Of a DNA stretch of 50,885 nucleotides, positions 26,051 through 34,936 are shown one piece after another. The position numbers were made by a program, and so were the translations under genes. The notes below the pieces were generated by a model. That model was not told where the DNA came from. It ran no database searches and saw nothing but the letters and a program-made list of their open reading frames with translations. Each line of letters opens with the position of its first letter. The stretch's first letter is position 1. Source of the stretch: Solobacterium sp. (GTDB lineage: Bacteria; Bacillota_I; Bacilli_A; Erysipelotrichales; Erysipelotrichaceae); assembly GCA_017421125.1 (NCBI GenBank), contig JAFOMZ010000284.1:1-50885 (forward strand), in the 5' to 3' direction.

Positions 26051-27511
26051 ATGAGAGAATGGACACGTGAAGAACGCTACAGAGTTTTAAAGAGTGCGGA
26101 TGAGATCGTTGACCTTCATGAACAGATCTGTCACTCTGCCTACAGACAGGCTTATCACATTCAGCCTGTTACCGGTCTTTCCTCAGATCCGAACGGCTTT
26201 GTCAAGCACAAGGGCGTATGGCATCTGTTTTATCAGTGGTGCCCCTGGGGAGCCGTACACGGACTGAAATACTGGTATCATGTATCTTCACCTGATCTGG
26301 TGCACTGGAAGAATGAAGGCCTCGGACTGGCTGCCGATACGGAATATGACAACAGGGGAGCACATTCCGGCTCTGCATTCTCAAAGGGAGATGACCTGTA
26401 TCTGTTCTATACCGGAAACCACAGAGATGAAGACTGGACAAGAACAGCTTATACATGTGTTGCCCAGCTCCATGAAGACGGTACGATCACAAAACTGGAA
26501 AAACCGCTGTTCGGACCTCATCCTGACTATACCGAGCATCAGAGAGACCCGAAGGTATTCTATGTTGAAGAAAAGCAGAGATACTTTATCTTCATCGGAG
26601 CCCAGGACAAGGATCTCAGAGGAAAGATCGTTGTCTATTCCAGTGAGGAACTGCTGAGCGGATGGAAGTTTGAAGGCGAACTGAAGGTTCCCGGATATGA
26701 ATCATTCGGCGGTATGTGGGAATGTCCTTCCATCGAACATTTCAGCGGTAAGGACCTGCTGATCTTCTCCCCGCAGTATATGAAGTATCCGGAGCGCGGT
26801 GAAAGCACGAACCATAACGGATATATCGTTGGTCATATGGACTTCGATACACTGACATTTGTGCCGGAAACAGAATTCACGCTGCTGGACTATGGATTTG
26901 ATTTCTACGCTGCCCAGTGCGCATCCGGCGTCAACGCTGATGATCATGCGATCATGGTCGCCTGGATCGGTCTGCCCGACAACCACTATCCTAGTGAGGA
27001 AGAGGATTGGGAAGGCACACAGACGCTGTGCAGAAAGATCACGATCGATGAGAACAACCGTCTCATACAGCAGCCGGTAGAGGCTCTGAAAGGCCTGAGA
27101 AAAGATACGGAAGTACCTGCAGGAACACTGCCTTATGCATGCGAGATGGATGTTGAGGTCGCTGAGGGAGACTTTGATCTGAACCTGTTTACAAAAGAAG
27201 ACGGCAGCGGCGGACTGACTATGCATTATGACAGTGCTGCTCAGAGGTTCACGGTAGACAAGTCGAAGATGGACAAGCGCTTCAATGAAAAGGTATTTGA
27301 ACAGGTCTATCTGCCTGCCCTGACACCTCTGAAGACGATGCAGGTGTTCATCGACCACAGTTCCATTGAGATCTTTGTCAACGGCGGTGAAACAACATTC
27401 ACAGCACATATCTATCCGACAGAGAGAGAACACTTCTATACGATCAGCGATAACGGATGCGCAAAGGTATATGAACTTGAAGCATCCGTCAAGGATGATT
27501 TCGTAGTCTGA
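26051..27511 (+). CDS. Glycoside hydrolase family 32 (sucrose-6-phosphate hydrolase/fructosidase)
   Basis: 486-aa enzyme releasing fructose from sucrose-phosphate or fructans. The nucleophile motif is SSDPNGF with Asp46; the usual WMNDPNG has Asn where Ser45 stands here. RDPKVF is near 165 and the acid/base Glu is in MWECPS near 224. The C-terminal beta-sandwich has DHSSIEIFVNGGE. There is no signal peptide, so it is cytoplasmic, favouring a phosphorylated or imported substrate. No transporter, fructokinase or LacI regulator lies next to it. AAGGAG lies 7 nt before the ATG. Confidence 0.92.
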   Translation: MREWTREERYRVLKSADEIVDLHEQICHSAYRQAYHIQPVTGLSSDPNGFVKHKGVWHLFYQWCPWGAVHGLKYWYHVSSPDLVHWKNEGLGLAADTEYDNRGAHSGSAFSKGDDLYLFYTGNHRDEDWTRTAYTCVAQLHEDGTITKLEKPLFGPHPDYTEHQRDPKVFYVEEKQRYFIFIGAQDKDLRGKIVVYSSEELLSGWKFEGELKVPGYESFGGMWECPSIEHFSGKDLLIFSPQYMKYPERGESTNHNGYIVGHMDFDTLTFVPETEFTLLDYGFDFYAAQCASGVNADDHAIMVAWIGLPDNHYPSEEEDWEGTQTLCRKITIDENNRLIQQPVEALKGLRKDTEVPAGTLPYACEMDVEVAEGDFDLNLFTKEDGSGGLTMHYDSAAQRFTVDKSKMDKRFNEKVFEQVYLPALTPLKTMQVFIDHSSIEIFVNGGETTFTAHIYPTEREHFYTISDNGCAKVYELEASVKDDFVV

Positions 27512-27513
27512 TC

Positions 27514-27867
27514 ATGTATACGTTCGTATGCTATGACCGCTGCGGTACCTGTAAAAAAGCGGAAAAGTTTCTGCAGGAGCATGGGATCGCATATACAAAA
27601 CGTCCGATCAAGGAAGAGCGTCCGACTGTTGAGGAACTGAAAGAATGGCAGGCTGCCTCTGGCAGGGAACTCAGGAAGTTCTTCAATACATCCGGTCAGC
27701 TGTACCGTTCCATGAATATCAAGGAACAGCTGAAGACCCTGACGGATGAAGAGATCTTCAGCCTGCTCGCGCAGGACGGGATGCTGGTAAAGCGTCCTGT
27801 ACTGATCGGCGGGGACCTGGTACTGGTAGGCTTCAACGAAAATGAATGGTCTGAAAAACTGCTTTAA
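27514..27867 (+). CDS. ArsC/Spx-family thioredoxin-fold protein
   Basis: 117 aa starting MYTFVCYDRCGTCKKAEKFL. The CGTC (CxxC) motif and the GRELRKFFNTSG and PVLIGGDLVLVGF segments identify the ArsC/Spx/YffB family. It could be a small reductase or a Spx-like RNA polymerase-binding regulator. The conserved Cys pair does not decide, because Spx also has CxxC. It begins 2 nt after the GH32 stop without a clear ribosome-binding site, so it is probably translated by coupling. Confidence 0.85.
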   Translation: MYTFVCYDRCGTCKKAEKFLQEHGIAYTKRPIKEERPTVEELKEWQAASGRELRKFFNTSGQLYRSMNIKEQLKTLTDEEIFSLLAQDGMLVKRPVLIGGDLVLVGFNENEWSEKLL

Positions 27868-27872
27868 CAAAT

Positions 27873-27900
27873 GTCCGGAAATCAAATTCCGGACTTTTAT
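27873..27900 (+). terminator. Terminator of the GH32-ArsC unit
   Basis: Perfect 8-bp stem GTCCGGAA/TTCCGGAC with a 6-nt loop, then TTTTAT. Confidence 0.85.
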
Positions 27901-27919
27901 ACGGGCTGTGATCAATAAT

Positions 27920-27947
27920 TTGATTATTTCCGGCAATGCGTTATGAT
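27920..27947 (+). promoter_or_regulatory. Candidate promoter of the 27970 gene
   Basis: TTGATT and TATGAT are 16 nt apart, giving +1 near 27954, just before AGGAG. Confidence 0.45.
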
Positions 27948-27969
27948 ATTCGGGTTACAGGAGATAACT

Positions 27970-28383
27970 ATGAAGAACTTTCTGAGAGATCTTGAATATA
28001 AAGCAGCCAGGCTTATGTACGGCAGATACGGTGCGGATGAACTGTCGCGTGCATGTCTGTTCATTGCAGGAGTGATGCTGATAGCCTCGGTATTATTGAA
28101 ACTGCCCGTATTGAATCTGATCGGACTCGTCCTGCTGATCTGGACAGAGTTCAGGATGTATTCTAAAAATATCGCGAAACGCAGGGCAGAACGGCAGGCA
28201 TACCTGAACCTGAAGTACAGCATACAGCGTCCTTTCAGGGTCATGAAACTGAACCGGACGGAAAAAGACTACAAGCATTTTGCATGCCCGCAGTGCGGCA
28301 GGATCGTACGTGTACCGAGAGGTCACGGACGTATCACCGTCACCTGCAGCCAGTGCGGAAGATCATTTGACCGCCGATCATAA
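27970..28383 (+). CDS. Small membrane protein with C-terminal zinc ribbon
   Basis: 137 aa. Two hydrophobic segments lie at about 27-55, separated by a short turn. A basic stretch (NIAKRRAERQ) follows, then a zinc ribbon with CPQC near 107 and CSQC near 128. The ribbon is presumably cytoplasmic. No function is known to me; the ribbon could bind nucleic acid or act as a structural module. AGGAG lies 6 nt before the ATG. Confidence 0.75.
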   Translation: MKNFLRDLEYKAARLMYGRYGADELSRACLFIAGVMLIASVLLKLPVLNLIGLVLLIWTEFRMYSKNIAKRRAERQAYLNLKYSIQRPFRVMKLNRTEKDYKHFACPQCGRIVRVPRGHGRITVTCSQCGRSFDRRS

Positions 28384-28452
28384 ATCAGATGCAGGTATTC
28401 AAATGGTGCTGCATATCATGTAAAATAGAAACGGGAAGAGAACACAACATTC

Positions 28453-28488
28453 AGGACGCGGGTTATTTTCATCATACTCCGTCCTTTT
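28453..28488 (+). terminator. Weak terminator-like hairpin
   Basis: AGGACG/CGTCCT stem with a 21-nt loop followed by TTTC. The short T-tract makes it uncertain; it would end the zinc-ribbon gene. Confidence 0.3.
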
Positions 28489-28535
28489 CATATGAATATT
28501 TTGTATCTGTGATCCGGAATGAAGGAGGAACACAT

Positions 28536-29228
28536 ATGAACGAAATACAGAAGCAGCTCTTTGCAATGCGGGATATTGAATACTGTCTCTTTATCGCCAA
28601 ACTGATGCCGACTGTTCAGGCGGACAAAGTGATCGGCATCAAAACACCGGAACTGAAAAAACTGGCGAAAGAGCTGGTAAAAACAGACCGGGGGACGGTA
28701 TTTCTGAATGAACTGCCGCATGAATACTTTGAAGAAAACCAGCTCCACGCGTTCATGATATCTGAGATCAGGGACTATGATCAGGCACTGGATCGGGTTC
28801 AGGCATTCCTGCCTTACGTGGATAACTGGGCTACATGCGATCAGATGATCGTGAAGGCATTCAAGAAAGATCCTGAAAGACTGCTGCCGTATATTGAGAC
28901 ATGGCTCTGCTCGGATCATCCGTATACCGTACGATATGGGATCGAGTGCCTGATGAAACTGTTCCTGGATCAGAAGTTCGATCCGGCTTATCCGAAGCGC
29001 GTATCCCGTATCAGAAACGATGACTACTATGTCAGAATGATGGCCGCATGGTACTTTGCCGAAGCTCTGGCAAAGCAGTATGATTCAGTCATTGACTATA
29101 TCAGGCAGTATCAGCTGCCTGAATGGGTACATAACAAAGCGATCCAGAAAGCCTGTGAAAGCTTCCGCATCAGCGATGAAAGGAAACAGGAACTGAGAGA
29201 GTACCGGATCAAACGTTCCGGCAAATAA
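28536..29228 (+). CDS. DNA alkylation repair protein (AlkD-like)
   Basis: 230 aa of HEAT-like helical repeats. The DNWATCD motif near residue 93 carries the Trp and Asp that position alkylated bases in AlkD-type glycosylases. The family removes N3/N7-alkyl purines without flipping the base. The start is set by AAGGAGG about 6 nt upstream; the open frame extends 49 codons further upstream but without family similarity or a site. A single gene, ending 25 nt before the FNR-type regulator gene. Confidence 0.87.
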   Translation: MNEIQKQLFAMRDIEYCLFIAKLMPTVQADKVIGIKTPELKKLAKELVKTDRGTVFLNELPHEYFEENQLHAFMISEIRDYDQALDRVQAFLPYVDNWATCDQMIVKAFKKDPERLLPYIETWLCSDHPYTVRYGIECLMKLFLDQKFDPAYPKRVSRIRNDDYYVRMMAAWYFAEALAKQYDSVIDYIRQYQLPEWVHNKAIQKACESFRISDERKQELREYRIKRSGK

Positions 29229-29253
29229 ATGACGAAGTGAAGGAGGGATGTTA

Positions 29254-29958
29254 ATGGCAGAAAAAACTGTACTGAACTGCGAAAACTGTGAAAACGAGTC
29301 ATGTATGAATATACTGCCGGTGCTGAAAGATCTGCCGGAACATCTCCGGCAGGACATGCAGCAGTATATGAAAACGGATCATTTTGAAAAAGGTGAATAT
29401 CTGTTCCGTGAAAATGATCCGGCTGACCGGATCCTGATCATCCGCAGCGGCAGGATCAAGATCGGCAGGGTGGACTCGGACGGCAATGAGAGGATACTGG
29501 ATATCCTTCACGGCGGTGAAGTGATCTGGGATTCCCTGACGGAAGGACAGACTGTGTTTCCCTACAGCGCAGCAGCACTCACGGAAGTGGATCTCTGTAT
29601 GATCGATGGCGAAACATTCATGAAGACCATGTCAGACCACCCGTATGCCGTGGTGGACCTGATCAGGGCTTTGGGCAGGAGACTGCGTGAAGCGAATGAA
29701 AAAGCATTGCTGCTGAGCATACAGAATCCCATGAAGCGTCTGGCAGGTTTTCTGCTGGACAGGGATATCCGGTGTGTCGGACCGGAGATCAATCTGAAAC
29801 TGGAAGATATCGCGTCTTCGATCGGCATGCGTCCGGAAACAGTCAGCAGGAATCTTTCCAAACTGGAAAAGCAGGGAATGATCAGGCGCATCGGCAAGGG
29901 CAGGATCCTGGTAACCGACAGAAATGCACTGGAAGAGATATATGAGGAGCAGTCATGA
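29254..29958 (+). CDS. FNR-type oxygen-responsive Crp-family regulator
   Basis: 234 aa. N-terminal cysteines C9, C12 and C17 (CENCENESC) plus C115 in EVDLCMID match the four [4Fe-4S] ligands of E. coli FNR in order and context, with spacing C-x2-C-x4-C instead of C-x2-C-x5-C. A cyclic-nucleotide-like beta barrel (about 25-125), dimer helix and C-terminal helix-turn-helix follow. The recognition helix has PETVSRN; the E-xx-SR residues are those by which FNR reads TTGAT. The start at 29254 lies 7 nt after AGGAGG. The pflA gene overlaps the end by 4 nt. A perfect FNR box lies before pflB. Confidence 0.88.
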   Translation: MAEKTVLNCENCENESCMNILPVLKDLPEHLRQDMQQYMKTDHFEKGEYLFRENDPADRILIIRSGRIKIGRVDSDGNERILDILHGGEVIWDSLTEGQTVFPYSAAALTEVDLCMIDGETFMKTMSDHPYAVVDLIRALGRRLREANEKALLLSIQNPMKRLAGFLLDRDIRCVGPEINLKLEDIASSIGMRPETVSRNLSKLEKQGMIRRIGKGRILVTDRNALEEIYEEQS

Positions 29959-30695
29959 ATACGATCAAAGGAAATATCCATTCAATTGAAACATTCGGGT
30001 CCGTTGACGGTCCCGGCGTACGTTTTCTGATCTTCCTGAAAGGCTGTCATCTCAGATGCAGATACTGCCACAACGCGGATACGTGGGAAGAATACAGTGC
30101 AGATCAGAGAACAGCAGATGAACTGCTGGAACAGGCGCTTCGGTACAGATCATACTGGGGCAGTGAAGGAGGGATCACCGTGAGCGGCGGTGAACCGCTG
30201 CTTCAGATCAGTTTCCTTACCGAGCTGTTTACAAAGGCAAAGGCAAAAGGTGTACATACGTGCATCGACACTGCAGGAGAACCGTTCAGGCGGGATCCGG
30301 AATGGTTCGGGCAGTTTGAACAGCTGATGCAGGTGACGGACCTGCTGCTGATGGACATCAAGCATATTGACCGGAACAAGCATATCGGCCTGACCGGAAA
30401 GCCGAATGACAATATCCTGGATATGTTCCGTTATCTTTCCGATATCGGAAAGCCTGTATGGATCAGATATGTGCTCGTACCTTTGCTGACCGATGATGAG
30501 AACGACCTCAGAAGGACGGGAGAGTTCATATCACAGCTCGGCAATGTCCAAAAGATCGACGTCCTGCCGTATCACTCGATGGGAGCCTACAAATGGGAAA
30601 AGCTTGGCTACCGTTATACACTCACTGATACCGGAACACCATCTGCGGAAGAAACTGACAAAGCACTGCGGCTGCTTTCCGGAAAATCCGTGTGA
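29955..30695 (+). CDS. pflA: Pyruvate formate-lyase activating enzyme
   Basis: 246-aa radical SAM enzyme that installs the glycyl radical on PflB. The iron-sulfur motif is CHLRCRYC (C31, C35, C38). The GGEP motif in VSGGEPLL follows, then a typical PflA C-terminus (LPYHSMGAYKWEKLG). The ATG overlaps the regulator stop as ATGA, so they form one operon. In many bacteria pflA follows pflB; here it precedes it. Confidence 0.95.
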   Translation: MNTIKGNIHSIETFGSVDGPGVRFLIFLKGCHLRCRYCHNADTWEEYSADQRTADELLEQALRYRSYWGSEGGITVSGGEPLLQISFLTELFTKAKAKGVHTCIDTAGEPFRRDPEWFGQFEQLMQVTDLLLMDIKHIDRNKHIGLTGKPNDNILDMFRYLSDIGKPVWIRYVLVPLLTDDENDLRRTGEFISQLGNVQKIDVLPYHSMGAYKWEKLGYRYTLTDTGTPSAEETDKALRLLSGKSV

Positions 30696-30709
30696 TTTAT
30701 TGCTTAAAC

Positions 30710-30723
30710 TTGATTGTGATCAA
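30710..30723 (+). promoter_or_regulatory. FNR box upstream of pflB
   Basis: Exact TTGATTGTGATCAA, the perfect TTGAT-N4-ATCAA consensus. A -10 region follows (TACAAT at 30741-30746 or TATTCT at 30746-30751). The box centre would be at -36.5 or -41.5 respectively; the latter is the classic class II activator position. It overlaps the -35 region, which has no recognisable -35 hexamer. Confidence 0.85.
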
Positions 30724-30778
30724 GGAACATGTTATATATTTACAATATTCTTATGGCGGTTAAAGGAGAAGGCAAAAA

Positions 30779-33028
30779 ATGAGAGAAGAATGGAGAGGAT
30801 TCAGCGGTACACGCTGGACAGAAGAGATCAACGTCCGGGAATTTATTCAGAAAAACTATACAGAGTATCTCGGGGATGAATCATTCCTCGAAGGTCCGAC
30901 AGAAGCTACCGATCAGCTGTGGGGAAAAGTTCAGGAACTCCAGAAGGAAGAACGTGCCAAGGGCGGCGTTCTCAATATGGAAACAGATATCGTCTCCGAT
31001 GTTGACGCATACGGCGCCGGCTATATCAGTGAAGATCTGAAGGATCTGGAAAAGATCGTCGGTCTCCAGACAGATAAGCCTCTGAAGCGTGCCTTCATGC
31101 CTTACGGCGGCATCAATATGGCTGAGCAGGCATGCAAAGCATACGGCTATACACCGAATGCGGATCTGCATCATATCTTCAATACATATCACAAGACACA
31201 TAACCAGGGCGTATTCGATGCCTATACATCGGAGATGCTGCATGCACGCCATAACAAGATCATCACGGGTCTGCCTGATACATACGGCAGAGGCCGTATC
31301 GTCGGTGACTACAGACGTGTTGCGCTGTATGGCATCGACCACCTGATCGACTGCAAGCTGAACGATCTGCAACATCTCGGCGGCGGTGACCTGACTGAGG
31401 AAGATATCCGTCTGAGGGAAGAAGTCGCTGATCAGATCAAAGCACTGAAGAAGATGAAGACCATGGCTGAAGCATACGGCTATGATATTTCCTATCCCGC
31501 CAGTAATGCGAAGGAAGCAGTCCAGTGGCTGTACTTCGGATACCTGGCTGCCATCAAATCACAGAACGGCGCAGCGATGTCCGTCGGACGTGTTTCGACA
31601 TTCCTGGATATCTATATCCAGAGAGACCTTGAAGAAGGTACATTGACGGAAAAAGAAGCGCAGGAACTGATCGACCACTTCGTTCTCAAACTGAGAATGG
31701 TCAAATTTGCGCGTATCGCTTCCTATAACGAACTGTTCTCCGGTGACCCTGTATGGGCAACGCTGGAAGTAGGCGGAATGGGCGGCGATGGCCGTGCGCT
31801 CGTTACAAAGAATGACTTCCGCTTCCTGCATACACTGGAAAATATGGGACCGGCACCGGAACCGAACCTCACGGTTCTGTATTCCCCGCGCCTGCCGCTC
31901 AACTTCCGCAGATACGCTTCCAAGATCTCCATCAAGACAAGCTCGATCCAGTATGAGAACGACTGTGTCATGAGACCTGTATGGGGCGATGACTACAGCA
32001 TCTGCTGCTGTGTATCCGCGACTGAAACAGGCAAGGAAATGCAGTTCTTCGGCGCACGCGCCAACCTTGCAAAGTGCCTGCTTTATGCGATCAACGGAGG
32101 CGTTGACGAAAAGACACTCCAGCAGGTAGGTCCGAAGTACCGTCCGATCGAAGGAGACGGACCGCTGGACTTCGTCGAAGTGCTTGATAAGTACAATTCC
32201 ATGATGGACTGGCTGGCAGGACTGTATGTCAACATCCTGAACCTGATCCACTTTATGCACGATAAATACTACTATGAGGCAGCTGAGATGGCACTGATCG
32301 ATACGAATGTCAGAAGGACATTCGCTACCGGTATTGCCGGCTTCTCTCATGTCGTTGACTCCCTGTGCGCGATCAAATACGCAAAGGTATATCCTGTCAG
32401 AAATGAGCAGGGTATCGTCATCGATTACAGGATCGAAGGCGACTTCCCACGTTACGGAAACGATGATGACCGTGCCGACAATATCGCTGTATGGCTGCTG
32501 AAGACATTCATCACAAAGATCTCTTCACATCATACATACAGGAATTCCCAGCCGACAACTTCCATCCTGACGATCACATCCAACGTTGTATACGGCAAGA
32601 ACACAGGTTCCATGCCGGATGGAAGAAAAGCAGGCGAACCGCTGTCACCCGGCGCAAATCCTGCATATGGCGCAGAGAAGAACGGCCTGCTCGCTTCCCT
32701 CAACTCGGTAGCGAAGCTGCCGTATGAGTATGCGCTTGACGGTATCTCCAACACCCAGACGATCAGCCCGGGTGCACTCGGACACAATGATGACGAGCGC
32801 AGGAACAACCTGGTCAGCGTACTTGACGGTTACTTCTACAAGGGAGCGCACCACCTCAATGTCAACGTATTCGGAACGGAAAAACTCTATGACGCGATGG
32901 AGCATCCGGAAAAGCCTGAATACGCAAACTTCACGATCCGTGTCAGCGGCTATGCGGTCAAATTCATTGACCTGACAAGAGAGCAGCAGCTCGATGTCAT
33001 CGCAAGGACCTGCCACGATCATATGTGA
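30779..33028 (+). CDS. pflB: Formate C-acetyltransferase (pyruvate formate-lyase)
   Basis: 749-aa glycyl-radical enzyme converting pyruvate and CoA to acetyl-CoA and formate. The active-site cysteine pair is C410-C411 in SICCCVS; a third Cys, C409, precedes it. The radical Gly724 is in RVSGYAV near the C-terminus. AAAGGAG lies 10 nt before the ATG. It has its own FNR-box promoter and is also downstream of the regulator-pflA unit. Oxygen cleaves such enzymes at the glycyl radical, consistent with anaerobic use. Confidence 0.97.
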   Translation: MREEWRGFSGTRWTEEINVREFIQKNYTEYLGDESFLEGPTEATDQLWGKVQELQKEERAKGGVLNMETDIVSDVDAYGAGYISEDLKDLEKIVGLQTDKPLKRAFMPYGGINMAEQACKAYGYTPNADLHHIFNTYHKTHNQGVFDAYTSEMLHARHNKIITGLPDTYGRGRIVGDYRRVALYGIDHLIDCKLNDLQHLGGGDLTEEDIRLREEVADQIKALKKMKTMAEAYGYDISYPASNAKEAVQWLYFGYLAAIKSQNGAAMSVGRVSTFLDIYIQRDLEEGTLTEKEAQELIDHFVLKLRMVKFARIASYNELFSGDPVWATLEVGGMGGDGRALVTKNDFRFLHTLENMGPAPEPNLTVLYSPRLPLNFRRYASKISIKTSSIQYENDCVMRPVWGDDYSICCCVSATETGKEMQFFGARANLAKCLLYAINGGVDEKTLQQVGPKYRPIEGDGPLDFVEVLDKYNSMMDWLAGLYVNILNLIHFMHDKYYYEAAEMALIDTNVRRTFATGIAGFSHVVDSLCAIKYAKVYPVRNEQGIVIDYRIEGDFPRYGNDDDRADNIAVWLLKTFITKISSHHTYRNSQPTTSILTITSNVVYGKNTGSMPDGRKAGEPLSPGANPAYGAEKNGLLASLNSVAKLPYEYALDGISNTQTISPGALGHNDDERRNNLVSVLDGYFYKGAHHLNVNVFGTEKLYDAMEHPEKPEYANFTIRVSGYAVKFIDLTREQQLDVIARTCHDHM

Positions 33029-33051
33029 TCACAATACGATTCAAACACATC

Positions 33052-33076
33052 AGACCGTGAACGATCCGGTCTTTTG
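33052..33076 (+). terminator. Terminator of pflB
   Basis: AGACCG/CGGTCT stem with a 9-nt loop, then TTTG; weak T-tract. Confidence 0.6.
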
Positions 33077-33091
33077 TTATCCTTCGCAATG

Positions 33092-33116
33092 AAAAAGAAG
33101 CACGTCACTGTGCTTC
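33092..33116 (-). terminator. Terminator embedded in the end of the GDPD-hydrolase gene
   Basis: On the minus strand GAAGCAC/GTGCTTC with a 6-nt loop is followed by TTTTTC. The stop codon of the gene (33105-33107) lies inside the hairpin loop. Confidence 0.8.
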
Positions 33117-34793
33117 TGTTTTCTTCAGGAAGTCCTGTATGATCGTGAACCATTCTTCACGTTCTTTCTCGTTGGAATAGTAGATCTCATGCCTTGATTC
33201 AGGGAAGAGATGCAGTACGGCAGAAGGAATCTTTCTGACCAGTTCCTCGATCGCTTCATTGACGACCATCTTGTCATGACCTGCTTCAAGTACGAGCAGG
33301 GGCACCTGGATGTCAGCTGTATGCTTGATGACATAGTCCATCGCGCGCAGCGATGCATTCAGCCATCCGGCTGTGCCGGCAATGGTCTGGTAGTCTTCAT
33401 CAGCGAGCCTCTGATCGAACTGATAGTTGAAGCGGATCTCCGAAAGGGTATTGCTGTTCTTGAAGTCCCTGATGCCGTCAAAGCGCTTCTGGTTCGGCAG
33501 CAGGATCATATCCCTGTGCGTGACCTTTGTGGCGGCAGCCAGTGTCTTGATGACAGGGAGATGCCAGCCTCCGAAGTCCAGCTGGATCATCGGGGATGAC
33601 ATGATGCCTGCTTCATATTCCTCCGGATATTTTTCCAGATAGATCGCCGTCAGACATCCGCCCATACTGTGGCCGAACAGGAAATGCCTGTCATCCGGTG
33701 TAAGGGGGAATACGATCTGATGGGTAAAGCTGTAAATGTCATCCAGGTATTCATTGTATGAGCCTACATAGACGATATCTTTTTCCTTGGCGACTCTTGC
33801 GGATTTGCCGTATCCTCTCAGTTCCAGGAAGAAGACGGAATAGCCTGCCTGGTAGAAACGGTAAAGCACTTCATGGTATTTACCGAAGAATTCGCAGAAT
33901 CCGTGGACAAAGGTAATGGATGCCTTTGCGTTGGGATTCAGGGCATAGTAATAACGGATCCTAGTGCCGTCACCGGTCAGAATGTCATCGCTGACGATAT
34001 GGTCTTTCAGCCATGGCTTGATCTGATGTTCCAGCAGGTCATTGAATGAATCATTTTCGAACACATATGATTCCGCGGTCTCCCTGGTCGTATCCGGTCT
34101 GTTGGTGATGATCGTTGTAACACCGAGATCGATGCATCTGCGGATATGGTCCGGATCATCAACTGTCCAGACGTTGATATCAAGACCCTTTTCTGCGCAG
34201 TCTTTTGTCATATCGGGATACTGGAGGTTGTATACGGCAGGATTGAGCGCATCCATGCCATGCTCCTTTGCATAGGAAGGCATGTCGATCGGTCCGTCTG
34301 CGTAGAGGAAACCGACATAAGCGTCCTTGTTCAGTTCCTTGATGCGTCTGCATGTGTAGTGGTTGAAGGATGAATAGTTGACACGGTCTTCCATTCCTTT
34401 TTCCTTCACCAGCGCGAGTATCTTCTCCTCCAGATGATCATAGAAAACGATGCCTGTCTTCAATTCGATATCGATCGTCAGATCAGTCGGCTTCAGAAGG
34501 TCCAGCACTTCATCCATCGTTGGGATGTCCGCATGTTCATATTCCGGATGAGTCCTGTTGTAGTTGAATTTTCTGAGCTCTGCCAGAGTCATATCTTTGA
34601 CCCAGCCCGAACCGTTGCTGGTACGGTCAATGGTCTCGTCATGGATGACAACGATCCTGTCATCTTTTGTCAGCTGAATATCAAGTTCAACACCGTCAGC
34701 CTTCATTTCGATCGCTTTCTGAAAAGCCGGGATGGTATTTTCCGGCGCATAGGCACTGGCACCTCTATGCGCCCAGATCAATGGTTTCTTCAT
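33105..34793 (-). CDS. Glycerophosphodiesterase-alpha/beta hydrolase fusion
   Basis: 562 aa with two catalytic domains. Residues 1-240 are a glycerophosphodiester phosphodiesterase: His9-Arg10 in AHRGAS, Glu36 and Asp38 in VELDIQ, His51 in VIHDET. Residues about 270-562 are a monoacylglycerol-lipase/lysophospholipase-like hydrolase: HGF (297-299), Ser376 in GHSMGG, and acid and His near the C-terminus (LEAGHDKMV, PESRHEI). No signal peptide or membrane segment is visible, so both activities should be cytosolic. Together they could strip acyl chains and cleave the head group of lysophospholipids. The second of two nearby ATGs was chosen for spacing to AGGAG. Confidence 0.9.
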   Translation of the reverse strand: MKKPLIWAHRGASAYAPENTIPAFQKAIEMKADGVELDIQLTKDDRIVVIHDETIDRTSNGSGWVKDMTLAELRKFNYNRTHPEYEHADIPTMDEVLDLLKPTDLTIDIELKTGIVFYDHLEEKILALVKEKGMEDRVNYSSFNHYTCRRIKELNKDAYVGFLYADGPIDMPSYAKEHGMDALNPAVYNLQYPDMTKDCAEKGLDINVWTVDDPDHIRRCIDLGVTTIITNRPDTTRETAESYVFENDSFNDLLEHQIKPWLKDHIVSDDILTGDGTRIRYYYALNPNAKASITFVHGFCEFFGKYHEVLYRFYQAGYSVFFLELRGYGKSARVAKEKDIVYVGSYNEYLDDIYSFTHQIVFPLTPDDRHFLFGHSMGGCLTAIYLEKYPEEYEAGIMSSPMIQLDFGGWHLPVIKTLAAATKVTHRDMILLPNQKRFDGIRDFKNSNTLSEIRFNYQFDQRLADEDYQTIAGTAGWLNASLRAMDYVIKHTADIQVPLLVLEAGHDKMVVNEAIEELVRKIPSAVLHLFPESRHEIYYSNEKEREEWFTIIQDFLKKTEAQ

Positions 34794-34936
34794 GAGTTTC
34801 ATTCTCCTGTGAATATTATAACAGTGTTGTCTGAAACAGGCTCCTGTTCTTTTGACCGTTTCTCAAAAAACAGCCTGATCGTTTGCCTGTTACTTGTATT
34901 TCATCTGTTGTATCATTGTGGGAAAGGAGTCACATT

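Noticed and set aside
27911-27924. ATCAATAATTTGAT, resembling an FNR box
   Set aside because: The half-sites are in the reverse arrangement (ATCAA-N4-TTGAT), which is not the FNR recognition order.
28389-28535. 49-codon upstream extension of the AlkD-like gene
   Set aside because: It has no family similarity, a hairpin lies inside it and a good ribosome-binding site precedes the internal ATG at 28536.
30681-30778. A small gene between pflA and pflB
   Set aside because: No frame with a start and ribosome-binding site; the interval is fully explained by the FNR box, -10 region and pflB ribosome-binding site.
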